Shown piece by piece: positions 28,509-40,553 of a stretch of DNA of 64,000 bases. Source of the stretch: Trichopria drosophilae (lineage: Eukaryota > Arthropoda > Insecta > Hymenoptera > Diapriidae). The translations under genes were made by a program, and so were the position numbers. The notes below the pieces were generated by a model. The model did not search any database, was not told the origin of the DNA, and worked only from the letters and a program-made list of their open reading frames with translations. Within the stretch, counting starts at the first letter, position 1. Each line of letters starts with the position of its first letter. The DNA is taken from positions 205,900,001 through 205,964,000 of the forward strand of contig CM059583.1 in the NCBI GenBank assembly GCA_030407085.1, in the 5' to 3' direction.

Positions 28509-31500
28509 TAAGGGGACAGTCACCACCGGTCCTAGTGAATTGGTCCCCAAGGGGAAAGCAATCGCCAGTACCGTATTGCGGTCCAATCGGGAATGACAAT
28601 ACGGACTGCCGATTACATTTAGTAATTGATGTCAAGGACCAACCGATTTTGGCACTAGTGGATACCGGATCCACAAAAACGTATTTAGGACAAAGTGTAT
28701 CATTAAAAAACCGACTTAATCATGTAACGTTTAATATAGTACCGCGTTTAGCGTCAATATGTATCTTAGGTTTAGATTTTTTAAAGACTTTTAATATAGG
28801 AATAGAATTTTTATTAGAAAAATGGTTTTTTATTAATGCGCCTCAAGATAAATATAATTTTAATAAGACTACTAATGTCGGAGTAGAAATTTGTATTGAA
28901 GAAACTGGAAGCGAAAAATCTGATAATTCGGAAATAAATGAAGAAATAATACCTACAGAAATTAATAATAAACGGAAAAATTCGGCAAATACAAAATTTA
29001 ATAAACGAAAGAATCAGTCACGAAAATGTACAAACGGGATAAACAGTAATAATGTTAATACGAATAAAAATAAAAATAATAGGCGCGGAAATCGAAGCCC
29101 GGCCAATACTGTAAAAATATCTGGAAATGGAAACCCAGTACACGCGATGAAAAATACCGGAAGTCGAAAACCGGAATTATATGAAGTGTCCACCAGAAAT
29201 CGAATACCGAGTGACACAGGGAGATCAGGAAGACAGGAATTGTTGGCCACGATTGTACCTACCGATTAATCCGTAATGAATAATAATAATAAAATTTTTG
29301 AACGTAATAAATCCCGAAAAATCGTGCCGAATTCTACCTGCGTCGGAATCGCGACATTATCTAAAGAAGAGAATGAAATATTAAAAAATTTAAAACGCCA
29401 TTACATCGAGAAGCCTACCGGAAAACCCGGCATGACAGGTTTAGCCCAACACAAAATCGATGTGCAAGGACACGATCCCATTAAACAACGGCACTGTCCT
29501 GTATCGCCCAAAGTATTGTAAGCGATTCATAAGGAAGTACAGGATATGTTGCGAGCGGGTGTGATCGAACCATCGTCGAGTGCATGGTCAAGTCCGATCG
29601 TTATGGTGAAAAAGCCAAATGGGAAATACCGTTTCTGCCTAGACTTCCGAAAAGTCAATGAGGTTACGGTTAAGGACGCTTATCCATTGCTATTTATGAT
29701 GACAATGCTCGATAACATCAGAGTAGCGCGATATATCACAACTATCGACCTTAGCCAGGCCTACTGGCAAATTAAATTGGAGGAAAGTAGCAAGGAGATA
29801 ACCGCATTCTCAGTACCGGGGATGGGTTTATTTCAATTCCGCAGAATGCCTTTTGGGTTATCAAATGCGCCAGCTACTTTTCAATGATTAATGGACAGTT
29901 TGTTTGGTCGCGAATGCGAACCGTATGTTATGAAATATCTCGACGATATTATCATAGCTACCGAGACATTCGACCAACACATCCATTGGCTAGAACTGGT
30001 GTTAAAGCGATTGAACGAAGCAGGATTCGAAATTAATGAAGAGAAAAGTAAATTTTACCGTACCGAAGTCGAATTTTTAGGATATATCGTCAATGAACGA
30101 GGATTAGAAGTAAACCCAGAAAAGGTAAAACCAATTCTCGAGTATCCAGCACCGCAAACACTTAAACAGTTACGCCGACTCATTGGAATGGCTTCATGGT
30201 ACCGTCGGTTCATTGATAATTTTGACGCAGTTACCGCGCCATTAACCCAATTAGTACGTAAAAATGTTAAGTGGAAATGGGGTACTGAACAAGAAAACGC
30301 GTTAACACTAATTAAATCTATTTTATCGTCACCACCTGTTTTAACCAGACCAGATTTCTCATTACCGTTTACTCTACAAACCGATGCAAGCGATTTTGCG
30401 TTAGGAGTTGTTCTCACCTAGATACAACAGGGACAAGAATATGTCATCGCTTATGCCAGCCGCACTTTATCGGAAGCTGAAAGAAAGTATTCGACTACCG
30501 AAAAAGAATGTTTAGCGGTCGTATGGGGCATTAAAAAATTTCGATGTTACCTCGAAGGATACCATTTTACCGTGATAACTGATCATAGTTGTCTACGATG
30601 GCTCCAAAATCTTAAAAATCCAACGGGACGTTTAGCTAGATGGGCCCTCGAGTTGATTGAATATGACTACGAGATTCAACATATAAAGGGCGCACTTCAT
30701 CACGTACCGGATGCCTTGTCCAGAATGTATGAGGCTGAAGTCAATGCAATCACGGATTTAGATGAAGAAGCTAATCGTTGGTATTTTTATAGAAAAGGAC
30801 AAGTAGAAAGAAATCCTGAGAGATTCCCGAAGTGGAAAATAAAGAACAACTGCCTATATTACCATCGCCCTAATAAAATTACCGCAGACGTTATGGAAGA
30901 CTACGACGCCTGGAAACTAGTGATACCGGAAGTCACTAGAAAACGGATCATCGAAGAAGTTCACTCGACCCCTCAAGCCGGTCATCTGGGTATTGAGAAA
31001 ACTTTTAACAAATTAATTCGGTTGTACTACTGGCCTACCGCACATCGAGTACTGGCAACTGATATAATGGGTCTATTACCGGCGAGCCGTAAGCGAAACA
31101 TCTATATAGTAGTTTTCCAAGATCTTTTTACAAAGTGGATAGAGTGCCGAGCGATAAAGAAAGCTAATGCCCAAAATATTGAGTTAGCGTTTCATGAATT
31201 AATTTTAAATCGATGGGGTGTACCGGAAGTACTTCATAACGATAATGGTACCGAGTACGATAATAAAATTATAAAGGGAATGGCAAACAAGTATGGAATT
31301 TACCCTTCGACGATACCGCCGTATCATGCCCAAGCAAACCCCGTGGAACGGGTCAATCGCGTCCTAAAAACCATGATATATGCCTTTCTTAATCAAGACC
31401 AAAGAGAATGGGACGAACATCTATCAGAATTTTGTTTCGCGATGAACACCGCGTTACACACATCGACGGGTTTTACTCCAGCGTTCCTGAATTTTGGACG

Positions 31501-31903
31501 CGAATTAGATTCAGTAAACCGAGCACGACGCGAAATCGAAGGAGGGGTGGAGATCGTACCGAGTACACCGAATAAATGGGCCGAACGGTTAGATAGGTTA
31601 GAAATTCTGAAAGATCTAGTAAAACATAATTTAGATAATGCTTACCTGAAACAATCACGATACTATAATTTAAGAAAAAGAACGCGATCATTTACCGTCG
31701 GTGATAAAGTATGGAAAAGAAGCCATGTGTTGTCATCAGGTCCTAATTATGTGGCTGCCAAACTGGCACCAAAATTTTCGGGTCCTTTTGTGATATCGAA
31801 AGTTCTGTCATCTGTGGTTTTTGAACTTACCGATACCAATGAAAAATTAATTAAGAAATGTCACATTAAAGACTTAAAGCCATATGTAGAATCCGAGACC
31901 TAG
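28412..31903 (+). pseudogene. Gypsy Pol: protease, reverse transcriptase, RNase H, integrase
   Basis: One frame of 1164 codons with four in-frame stops (29267, 29519, 29886, 30418). Protease: LALVDTGSTKTYLG near 28650. A long Asn/Lys-rich linker follows. Reverse transcriptase: VIEPSSSAWSSPIVMVKKPNG, TIDLSQAYWQIKL, MPFGLSNAPATFQ, MKYLDDIIIATE and LIGMASWYRRFI. RNase H: FTLQTDASDFALGVVL, EKECLAVVWGIKKFRCYL, VITDHSCLRWL. Integrase: HSTPQAGHLGIEKTF and YYWPTAHR, then a jump to LATDIMGLLP; the CXXC half of the zinc finger (about 50 residues) is deleted. The catalytic triad is in TDIMG, LHNDNGTEY and NPVERVNR. The C-terminal GPFVISKVLSSVVFEL region is present. The damage makes it inactive. Confidence 0.93.
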
Positions 31904-31949
31904 TCGGTAACTGTAAAGGAACCAATAATAAAAAAAAAAAAGTCATAAG

Positions 31950-33366
31950 TGTTACGGGCGCTAGGCTACACGTGTAGCAGCGCACGTAGTCAGAAATATT
32001 CGCCGTTAATAAATAATAAAGCGGACACCTGAGATGTCCACAGCGACGTCATCCATCCGGTCAGACCACACGCGCTGGAGACCGTTGGAAATTAGAGATT
32101 CGGGTGCACTATTATTAACCGAATTGTTATAATAAATAAAGTGACATTCATTTGAAGACATCCGCTGTAGATTAGGAGGTCGAATTGGCGAACAAATGAC
32201 CTATCGAATATCTGCACGTGCAGATATTCGAGCCGTTTCGGAAATCACCGAATCGCAAAAAGCATCGATATGTTACGTCCAAAGGACTAAAGGGCCCCTG
32301 CAGTTTTTTGCATATACATATTATTTTCTTAATTTATAAGTAACATTAAGTCAACATTAGTTATAATTTAAAATGATACGTTGCGTGTAATTTAGGAATT
32401 ATATATACGGCGGAAATGGCATCACCTATCAATAATTTTATATATCTAAATCCGAGCCAACCGCCTTAAATATAAAAAGAGGAAACCACACTGCTGTAAT
32501 AAAATATGATTATTTATTCGGCATTACGTTTCGACATCCGTAATATAATACAATTATTCGGTCTGTGTTATCATTAAACATCCGCAATAAAATCGGATTA
32601 TTTATTTCATATCACAGTTCGGCAAAACAATGATCGACGGCAGTGTGGGAGTCCATAACCCTGCGTAAGCGAGCGCGGGGGATCCGACGAACTTAGGTCT
32701 TAAGAGGTGACAAAAAATCAGGCAGTAATTAATTGGTCGCGATACGATAATTATCTCCGGGCTTCTAAGCTTCGTAAAACGTTTGAACTTGTAATTTTTT
32801 CTTGACTTACTCTTCCCGCTACGCACCGGAGAAGATCGCACGGCTACCTAAATAAAAAATTATATATATATATATATATCTCAAGATTATTATTCCATTA
32901 CCTGGACGTCACAGATATCTGACACGAAAGCGGCGATTCGCGAAAAACGAGCCTTATCGGACACCGTGGTTGATAGTGTCTCGTGGACACCCCCGCTACC
33001 GAATAATGTGCAAAACCGACCTGACTTGTAACGGATAATTGCATTGTCCAGTCAGAGTCGCCCCGGAGCTAGAACAGCTAATCTCGCGATCGGGAACTTG
33101 GCACGCGGACGCCTTTTTCCAAGCGACTCTGCGCGAACACCTAAGTCGTCGACACGACTTAGTTTTTTCATAACTTACTATTCGCGTCCATCACGCTTGT
33201 CAAAGAAAACCTCTGCTCTCGGCAAAATATAGAACTAATAAAAATTCTTCCTACCTAAACTACTTATTCTTTTCACTTGGGGTATCGGTCCCCTTCACGT
33301 GTACTCCCAAATCCGAATTATCCTGATTTAATAAACACTTGATGTTACGATCCCAAATCCGTAACA
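31950..33366. mobile_element. Solo LTR (family A), TSD TAAG, with a second LTR nested inside
   Basis: It begins TGTTACGGGCGCTAGGC and ends CCAAATCCGTAACA, flanked by TAAG at 31946-31949 and 33367-33370. Removing the nested LTR (32271-32913 plus one GATA copy) leaves about 770 bp, which aligns with the second family A copy at 37506. Internal landmarks are GAGATGTCCACAGCG, GTCAGAGTCGCCCCGGAG and TAAACACTTGAYGTTACGAT. No internal region is attached. Confidence 0.9.
32271..32913. mobile_element. Solo LTR (family B), 643 bp, TSD GATA, nested in family A
   Basis: It begins TGTTACGTCCAAAGGAC and ends CCTGGACGTCACA, flanked by GATA at 32267-32270 and 32914-32917. The other family A LTR (near 37816) reads straight through this point, confirming the empty site. 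A TA repeat lies near 32862-32878. Confidence 0.92.
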
Positions 33367-33564
33367 TAAGTCATAAAATAGGAGAGAAGATCATAACTTA
33401 GGCGCATATTATTATCTAGATTCTTAGCATTTCATAGATCATAACATTTCGCATCTTTGTTTTATTCCATGTCTTTTATGTCCTATCCAATCATCGTTCC
33501 TACCGGGGCGTAAAAGAAGAACAAAAATAAAAAAAAAAAAAAAAAAAAAAAATAATATTTAACA

Positions 33565-33996
33565 ATGCCCCGATCCATTGAGGAACGTTACGCGGAATGG
33601 CGTAAAATGCTGCCAATTTGGAAAGAGCAACACTCCCTAAACCCACGTTACGACTCCAAATATTCCACGGTGATGCGTAAATTGGCCATGGAAGCCGAAT
33701 ACAAGCAACGGATGGAGGAAGAGGAGAGAAAAGAGCGAGAAGAAATGAAGAGGAAGAAGGAAGAAGAATGGAGTCGAAAGAAAGCGGCTCTATACGCAGG
33801 AATACCGGGTCGCAAGTGCTTTAATTGCGGTCGATCCGGACATTTATACAGCCAATGCCCAGTCACTAGGGGCCAATTTTGTTTTGGTTGTGGCAAGAGA
33901 GGGGAGACCCTAGCTAGTTGCCCAGATTGTCGCCAGGGGTATGAAAAAGGAAGGCCAATATCAAAAAATTACCGCTGGCTACATCGCTACGACTAA
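33565..33996 (+). CDS. Nucleocapsid-like protein with CCHC knuckles downstream of gypsy pol (143 aa)
   Basis: ATG at 33565 preceded by a long A run; stop TAA at 33996; no internal stops. Residues 1-45 read SIEERYAEWRKMLPIWKEQH and are rich in Trp, Arg and Lys. Residues 48-78 are a highly charged helix (RMEEEERKEREEMKRKKEEE). Then a canonical knuckle CFNCGRSGHLYSQC (C-X2-C-X4-H-X4-C) and a second cysteine set CFGCGKRGETLASCPDC. The two-knuckle layout is like the end of the Gag at 28381-28500. It may be an accessory nucleic-acid-binding ORF of the gypsy element, or a gag relic of another element. That it is intact while gag-pol is broken is odd. Confidence 0.6.
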   Translation: MPRSIEERYAEWRKMLPIWKEQHSLNPRYDSKYSTVMRKLAMEAEYKQRMEEEERKEREEMKRKKEEEWSRKKAALYAGIPGRKCFNCGRSGHLYSQCPVTRGQFCFGCGKRGETLASCPDCRQGYEKGRPISKNYRWLHRYD

Positions 33997-34320
33997 ATCA
34001 TCAAAATATAGTCTTAGAGAATTTCAGAAATAGAGAGTTTCAGAAATAAATTAAAAATATCAAACATTTCACTCTAGTTCATTTACATATATTTCACCAT
34101 CTTCTGTAACCTTTTTTTTCCTTTCATTTCAGGTCCTTTTCAGTCATTATTATCTATTTCATTATTATTTCATTTACCGTCGACAAGAACGAAGTTGTTT
34201 ATCTTGTAGTATTATAGTTCTATTCTATTTTTCTAATTATTAATTTTAGTTAAAACGAACACTTACAGTTCCTCCCAGGTCACTAAAGGGTCACTACCTT
34301 CGACCTTCGGTCTCTCCTTA

Positions 34321-34465
34321 GGAGGGGAGTAGTTATAACGAGTTATTTCGATGTTCCCCGTTACAAATTACCGAATGTTATGTAATCTAAGAGAACAGAG
34401 AATCTTATATCGAGAACGATTCTAATTCGTAATATATTCAATTGTTCCAAAAATAATAAACCTTT
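34321..34465 (+). other. Purine tract and short LTR-like sequence followed by a primer-binding-like site
   Basis: AGGAGGGGAGTAG at 34321-34333 looks like a polypurine tract. It is followed by TTATAACGAG, about 130 bp with an AATAAA near 34453, and then TGGTGACCTGGTGAACC at 34466, which looks like a tRNA primer-binding site. Such an order (tract, LTR, primer site) would mean a tandem or permuted gypsy copy. No second LTR was found to confirm it. Confidence 0.3.
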
Positions 34466-35455
34466 TGGTGACCTGGTGAACCTATGCTCATTTTTCTTTC
34501 ATGGTCAATGATACTTATATCTTGTATATTTCTTTTATTTTCGTATGGTATACTCGGAGAACTATTAAGAGTTGGAGCGACGAGGATGTTGGTTGACTAG
34601 AGGTAGAGAGGCAGATTGGACTTGGCGAAATAAGATTAATAGGGCAGATTCAGTATTGTATTTTACTAATATGCTACATCGGATCAAGTGAGTTCTGCTC
34701 TGGCTGGTATCGCCATCTTGGTGAACCTTGGATTCATCCACCTTTCGGATTTCTCTAAATGGATATTCCACCTGTGTTTTCTTTCATCAAAGAAAATTAA
34801 ATTATTTTAGCAGGGATCTATTTTACCGTTCGACTATTGCCACAAGCTGAACTCTTTACCGCGTAGTGTCGTTCTAGACTACGGATTTAAGTCTCTACCC
34901 CCATTATCACCGAATCGTTTCGCACGGATCTGAATCTATCAATCTTTTCCGATCAACGTCATTCTCTGTTCACGCGGCAACCCTTAAGGTTGGTTAAAAT
35001 GAATAAATTGGGCAACATTATTTTGTGCACATTCTTTCTCTACCGAGTCGCGAAATACATTACGTATTTAATACCGCCGATCGATAGTGACCAATTTTGT
35101 GCTACCAGGGAGGAAAATTCCAGATTACGGTTCAGCCAACGGTCCTATCGATACGTAATATACTATTTTATTATTATTGGTTCTTTGAATTTTTCTAATT
35201 TGCTAGCTTTATAATAAGTTCATGAGTATTTTGTATTTATTTCAAATTTAAAACTAGATGCCTTCGATCCGGGTGCCTACAATTTTGGCTAAATTCGTAT
35301 TGCAGTTCCCTGAGGAAAGGCTGATGCCGGGAATATTCCCATTTTAACACTGCCAGGAAAGAAGGCGGCAGAGGGTAGTTCTAGCATCGTTAGGTTCGAG
35401 TAGTTTCTATACATATATTGTAACAATATCTTGTTCCTGAAATAGAGTGAATATG
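34466..35455. other. Unassigned sequence, possible retrotransposon leader
   Basis: No recognised protein. A short frame at 34990-35214 has hydrophobic ends but no family motif. Near 35270-35400 there is a GC-richer patch without coding signal. Confidence 0.35.
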
Positions 35456-35872
35456 CCAATGAATGGACGGTTAAGCATTTTTCACACTTTGATCGATTGT
35501 AACTTTTGAATTCTTCTACGAAAATTTAATTATGTTACCATCATTAGAATCATTAGACTCTGCTCTTTATGACCGTGTAGTTCAACCTTTGATTTTATTT
35601 AATTATTAACCTCGTCTTCATACGTTTGTAAAAAAATCCGCTAAACCCCAATGAATAGACGGGTTAAATCAAATGGGACGTTTTCAGTATCAGTTTTGGA
35701 TGGCTTTAAAACTTTGCTTTGATTTTACAGAATAATAAAGACTGGAAGATCAATAGTACTGTAAATATTGTTTTGAATGTTCAAAGAACATAAAAATATG
35801 TATTTTGTTGCATATTGTGCATCATACATTCATAAGAAATAGAAATATGTAGAAAATCGTCAATTCATTGGT
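35456..35872. mobile_element. Putative MITE, 417 bp, TIR CCAATGAATKGACG
   Basis: CCAATGAATGGACG at 35456 pairs with CGTCAATTCATTGG at 35859-35872. A second partial copy of the terminal motif, CCAATGAATAGACGGG, lies inside near 35648. No clear target duplication and no coding frame. Confidence 0.5.
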
Positions 35873-35899
35873 AGTCGTCCGCAAAGAAAATGTTGCCGC

Positions 35900-36055
35900 A
35901 AATGTGCGAAAGCTGTGCGCAATGTAATATTACCGTACGTAGTGAGGTATTATTTACATTGCGCACTGCTTAGGCACTAGTGCGGTAAAATTTACTTTGC
36001 GCATCGAATTTTAGTGCGCAAAGTCACACTTTGCACACTAAATTGCATAAACAGA
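35900..36055. repeat. Hairpin cluster of GTGCGCAAWGT motifs
   Basis: GTGCGCAATGTAATATTACC near 35917 pairs with GGTATTATTTACATTGCGCA near 35945, and TTTGCGCA/TGCGCAAAG pairs occur after it. The design resembles the hairpin at 4333-4672, with a different core. Confidence 0.55.
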
Positions 36056-36210
36056 TAATTTATTCTTTATTATAAACTTTATTACATTGCTAAATGCTTA
36101 AAATTTTATCTTCTATTTTCATTTGTATTTGTACATTTTTATAATCTAACATTTCATCTATAGCCTATCTAATATTATTAAACATTTTTAAAACCAATCG
36201 GGAGCGAATA

Positions 36211-36850
36211 TCAGTGCGATATATGTCGCCGTTTTTTTAAAACTACTCTAACTGTTTTCTTTTGTTTGTATGTCACAACCTCGTGCGTGTCCGTACGTCT
36301 TATTACCCCCAAACGCAATTCTATACTTTGATTATTATCATCGGTATCGTTCGTCACAATATCACTTGTCGTTTCGAAATTTATTTTACGAATATTTTCA
36401 AAATTCAGTCGAATATCTTTTATTTTGCATACGTCTGTGGTTCCAAACAATGTCTCGTTGTAAATCAAATTATTCACCGCGAGCCGATGCATCTGTATGT
36501 ACCACGCATAAAACTTAATCAGCTCTTCACGAGACATAACATTGGGATATTTTAAGGTATTAAAAAAATATGGAAAGTATCCTTTTTTAATTGAATCCGG
36601 TAAACCTAATGCTTTCGGCAAAGCACTTAGGCACATATAAAAATAGTTTAAACTATCGATTAAATACGTTTTTCCAATTTGAATCTTGATAATAGGTTTT
36701 CCGCTTAAAATTACATCGAATACTTGTTTTCTTTTCTCATTCGTCGGATTTCTATTTTTTTCGATTAGTGCTCTTAATATATAAACGGTGCATCGAAACC
36801 TTTCGAATTATGCGCTATACCAACGATTTTTGAAAAATTTGTTTTTAAAC
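36211..36850 (-). pseudogene. Exonuclease-region fragment of a second Polinton-type polymerase B
   Basis: On the minus strand the region starts with KIVGIAHNSKGFDAPFIY (exonuclease motif HN-KGFD). It shifts frame near 36785 and continues as ILRALIEKNRNP, TYLIDSLNYFYMCLSALPKA, SIKKGYFPYFFNTLKYPN and MSREELIKFYAWY. The order of an exonuclease motif, then IDSLN, then the KGYFP...FN string is known from protein-primed polymerases of Polinton/adintovirus type. It differs clearly from the polymerase at 24472-26943 (compare FHNLSGYDAHF), so this is a separate lineage. After about 36500 the C-terminal residues lose the family pattern. Confidence 0.78.
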
Positions 36851-36862
36851 ATTTACATTATC

Positions 36863-37096
36863 CTAAAATTCTTCGTCACTAATCTCGACTTCGATGACAT
36901 CATCATTGTCGCTTTCGTTAATGCGAACAGCGTCGTTGCTGAAGTCCATGATGTCATCGTCGTCGCTCTCGTTGATTTCAATAACGTCGTAGCTATAGTG
37001 CATGATGTCATCGTCGTCGTAATCACTGTACTCACTGGTTGGTTCAAAGTCATTTTCGTAATAATCTTGCTGTGAGTGCTGCGGGATCATCATCAT
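36863..37096 (-). CDS. Acidic repeat-containing ORF (77 aa), unknown
   Basis: A minus-strand frame from ATG at 37096 to TAA at 36863. It is strongly acidic (DYDDDDIMHYSYDVIEINES, then DDDDIMDFSNDAVRINESD), with the segment DDIM-x-S-x-D-x-x-x-INESD repeated, reflecting a roughly 57-bp tandem duplication in the DNA. It ends EVEISDEEF. No family recognised. It lies just upstream of the polymerase fragment on the same strand and may be the acidic start of that gene or an unrelated low-complexity frame. Confidence 0.35.
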   Translation of the reverse strand: MMMIPQHSQQDYYENDFEPTSEYSDYDDDDIMHYSYDVIEINESDDDDIMDFSNDAVRINESDNDDVIEVEISDEEF

Positions 37097-37501
37097 TGAA
37101 TGAGATTAAGACTTCGTTTCTGTTCAGTGTACGCAGAATTTCTTCGTCCCTAACTGGAATAAAAAATTATATAAATGTTGACATTTCAAAACAAGTACAT
37201 ATATTTTATTGTTCATTATTATCGAAAACAAACATACAAATGACAGAAAACGATTGCGACTCGCGTAATCATTCTTTGGAGAATGTCATCTCCAAAATAC
37301 TTGTCGGAGGAAAAACTGCTTCTCTATGTCTTTCGTATAGATCTCTTAACCAATCGCGAACTCTTTTCACACGCTGGCGGTATTCATTGTCGTGAATTTC
37401 ACTTATTTCCGCATATACACAAATGCACCCGCAAATTAAATTTTAAAAAATAAAAGCGAAATTTACTCAAATTAAGGAATCGATTAATGAATGTGCTTTA
37501 A
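37097..37501. other. Intergenic sequence before the LTR
   Basis: AT-rich, no recognised coding frame. Confidence 0.3.
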
Positions 37502-38118
37502 CTTGTGTTACGGACGCTAGGCTACACGTGTAGCAGCGCACGTAGTCAGAAATATTCGCCGTTAATAAATAATAAAGCGGACACCTGAGATGTCCACAGC
37601 GTCATCCATCCGGTCAGACCACACGCGCTGGAGACCGTTGGAAATTAGAGATTCGGGTGCACTATTGTTAACCGAATTGTTATAATAAATAAAGTGACAT
37701 TTGAAGACATCCGCTGTAGATTAGGAGGTCGAATTGGCGAACAACTGACCCGTCGATATCTGCACTTGCAGATATTCGAGCCGTTTCGGAAATCACCGAA
37801 TCGCAAAAAGCATCGATATCTGACACGAAAGCGGCGATTCGCGAAAAACGAGCCTTATCGGACACCGTGGTTGATAGTGTCTCGTGAACACCCCGGCTAC
37901 CGAATAATGTGCAAAACCGACCTGACTTGTAATGGATAATTGGATTGTCCAGTCAGAGTCGCCCCGGAGCTAGAACAGCTAATCTCCAGCGCGGCCAAAC
38001 TGACCAACATTTCCGATCCCACTCAAGGCGCGTTTCTTCTCCCACCGCTTTCCGCCGCGTCACGCGAGACTCCGCCTCTCGAGCAATCAGGCACGAGCAG
38101 GGATACCGCGAAAGTTGA

Positions 38119-40502
38119 CTGCTGGCGCGCTGCTACGCGGAACTCGCTTCGTTTCAATTATATGCACGCAGTGGATTTGGATCACAGATGAAATATTTGG
38201 ATACTTGGATCTTCTCAATGCACTCTATTCAATATTTCGATTTTATTATAATTGAACAAAAACATAATAGCTGTTCATTTTTCTATGAGACGCATTATTT
38301 TCTAGTATACTAGACGTGCTAATAACATAAATCCGCATTCATTTTCAAAATCGTATTTTCGTATGATATAATTTCATGAATCTTTTTTTTTACAATTTCA
38401 ATATATTTTTCATGAAAACAAAAAAGATCTTCTATACATATCTTTTTATCTAAAGCAGGAATTCAATGAATCATTTTTATTTATTTCTTAATTCTATTTC
38501 ACCATTAAAATCTACTTTTGGGTTAATAAAATACACAAAATTCACTTTTCTGATATGAAAATACAATTTCATGCAATGTGTTAATTTTACTGTATTGTGT
38601 GCATCTGTTATAATTTACGTAATTACTTAATTAATTTGCACTAATTTTATAAACTGTATTTTCATAATGTGATCAAATTTCATTAATCGTTACTTTATAA
38701 TTTTGATCTATTCTTCTTTTGAGGATTTTGAATATGGAAAAGAAACATTTAAGAAATATCTGTTCTATTTAAATCCAAAATTCTATGAATAATTGCTACT
38801 TATTTCTTGCATTTATTCTACTTGTAAATTTGTAAACCATTTCATAACGTATACAAAATTGATTGATGTGTATGATATGAAATAATTCCATAAATTATAT
38901 TCGATATTGCGCTATGGTAAAATGGATGCCAGCGTTTGTCAATGGGCTTTAATAAAAATGTTTATTGTCTTATAATTAAACAGATAACACTCATTAGTGA
39001 TTGTTCTATGCAACGTATTATTTTATTTCTCCAGTGTACATACGCTTTTGTATCCGGTTCTTTTCAACGTAACCTATGAAATGGAACAACTTTACTCCTA
39101 AAAAATTAAACTAATTAAATAAATCGTTGGTTTTTCCACATTACGTAGTTAATCAGTTTAAAGACAATTTTCAGAGAATTGATGGACAAAGATTTATACA
39201 GTTTAATATTATTCCAATTAATAGAAATGTTTGTTATATAATATTATTAGCTAGCTTTCATATTATTATAATTTAATTATATTGTATTAAAATAGACTCT
39301 TTTAATGTTTTTTTTTCTCGTAATGGTTTCAGTAACTTTGGTATTCATTTTTTCATATTTAATCTTTCATTTCTAATCTACAAAATTAGTTTGGCAACAT
39401 TTGAGATTCTCAACAAATTTCAACGCCATAATCGTTTTAGTGGACCTTATATGGTATGTTAAAAAGTGTGTTTCGGTTTTTCCCCATTTTGCTTTATCCA
39501 ATGTATGAATCTAATTTCAAGTACCCTTAACAAAGGATTTTTAACGATCCACTGGAAATATGACTCTGAAATGCATATATGCATACAATAATAACACGTA
39601 CAGGCCTTCAAGTTAACTATTATCCCTTTTATAATTAACTATTTCCCTTTTAAATGAATTAATCCAAATATAACGAGGATGCGAGCAGGAAATAATTGTT
39701 TTTCTTTTTAAGATAAGCATCAGAATTGCAAATTATTTGGCTTATCAATCAAGTAAATCATACAGCTTATATATCTGACATTACTGTCCAACCTGCAATA
39801 TGATACTTCCGAAAGGGCGTTTAAAAGTATTAATTCCAAAATTCCATCCCAAAACTGAAAATTAAATTCCAGCACACAATCACCTTGAAGCAATTAATTC
39901 CTTCCTTTTCATAACTTCAAATTTTATGATTATTAACTCGTAATGATATTTTTTAAAATAAATTTAACTTAACTAAAATGAACTAAAAATTAATATGGTA
40001 AACATTGATGAAGAAAAACGACCAGGAGAATGCACTATAAAGATACAAATATAAAAATAAATCAAAATTATGAAGAAAAGATTATTGAAATTCAATAACA
40101 ACTACAATTTTTAAAATTAATGCAAATTCAGCGAAATTAACATATTGCAGGAATTTATGTTTTCATATCAGAAAAGTGAATTTTCTGTATTTTATGAGCC
40201 CAAAAGTAGATTTTAATGGTGAAATAGATTGAAGGAATAAAGGGAAATGATTCATTGAATTCCCGCTTTAGATAAAAAGACATGGATTGAAGATATTTTT
40301 TGTGGCCATGAAAAATATATTAAAATTGTAAAAAAAAAGATTCATGAAATTATATCATACGAAAATACGATTTTGAAAATGAATGCGGATTTATGTTATT
40401 AGCACGTCTAGTATACTAGAAAATAATGCGTCTCAAATAAAAATGAACAGCGTGCATATAATTGAAACGAAGTGAGTTCCGCGCTGCAGCACGCCGGCAG
40501 TG
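38119..40502. mobile_element. Second foldback element nested in the left arm (2.4 kb)
   Basis: The left end CTGCTGGCGCGCTGCTACGC pairs with the right end, whose complement reads CTGCCGGCGTGCTGCAGCGC. Arms continue through TTCAATTATATGCACGC, GAGACGCATTATTTTCTAGT and TCATGAATCTTTTTTTT on both sides. The left arm has about 100 extra bases near 38163-38268. The flanks AAGTTGAC (left) and AACTTGAC (right) look like a mutated 8-bp duplication; the opposite end of the host foldback has AAGTTCAC once. The unpaired centre (about 38650-40080) is AT-rich without coding frames. Confidence 0.75.
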
Positions 40503-40553
40503 AACTTGACCTCCGTGAAGTTGACCGGCCATTGTAACGAAATCGATCGAAAA

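Larger units (their letters stand above)
26944..34465 (+). mobile_element. Ty3/gypsy retrotransposon, 5'-truncated, with a downstream CCHC ORF
   Basis: Gag (26958-28508) and Pol (28412-31903) are in frames related by -1, followed by A-rich sequence, a solo LTR insertion (31950-33366), a CCHC ORF (33565-33996) and a purine tract (34321-34333) with LTR-like sequence. The left edge joins directly to the polymerase B gene without LTR, so the 5' LTR, leader and gag start are missing. I am sure of gag-pol; linking the region after 33367 to the same element rests on continuity across the solo LTR (TAAG duplication) and is less certain. Confidence 0.8.
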
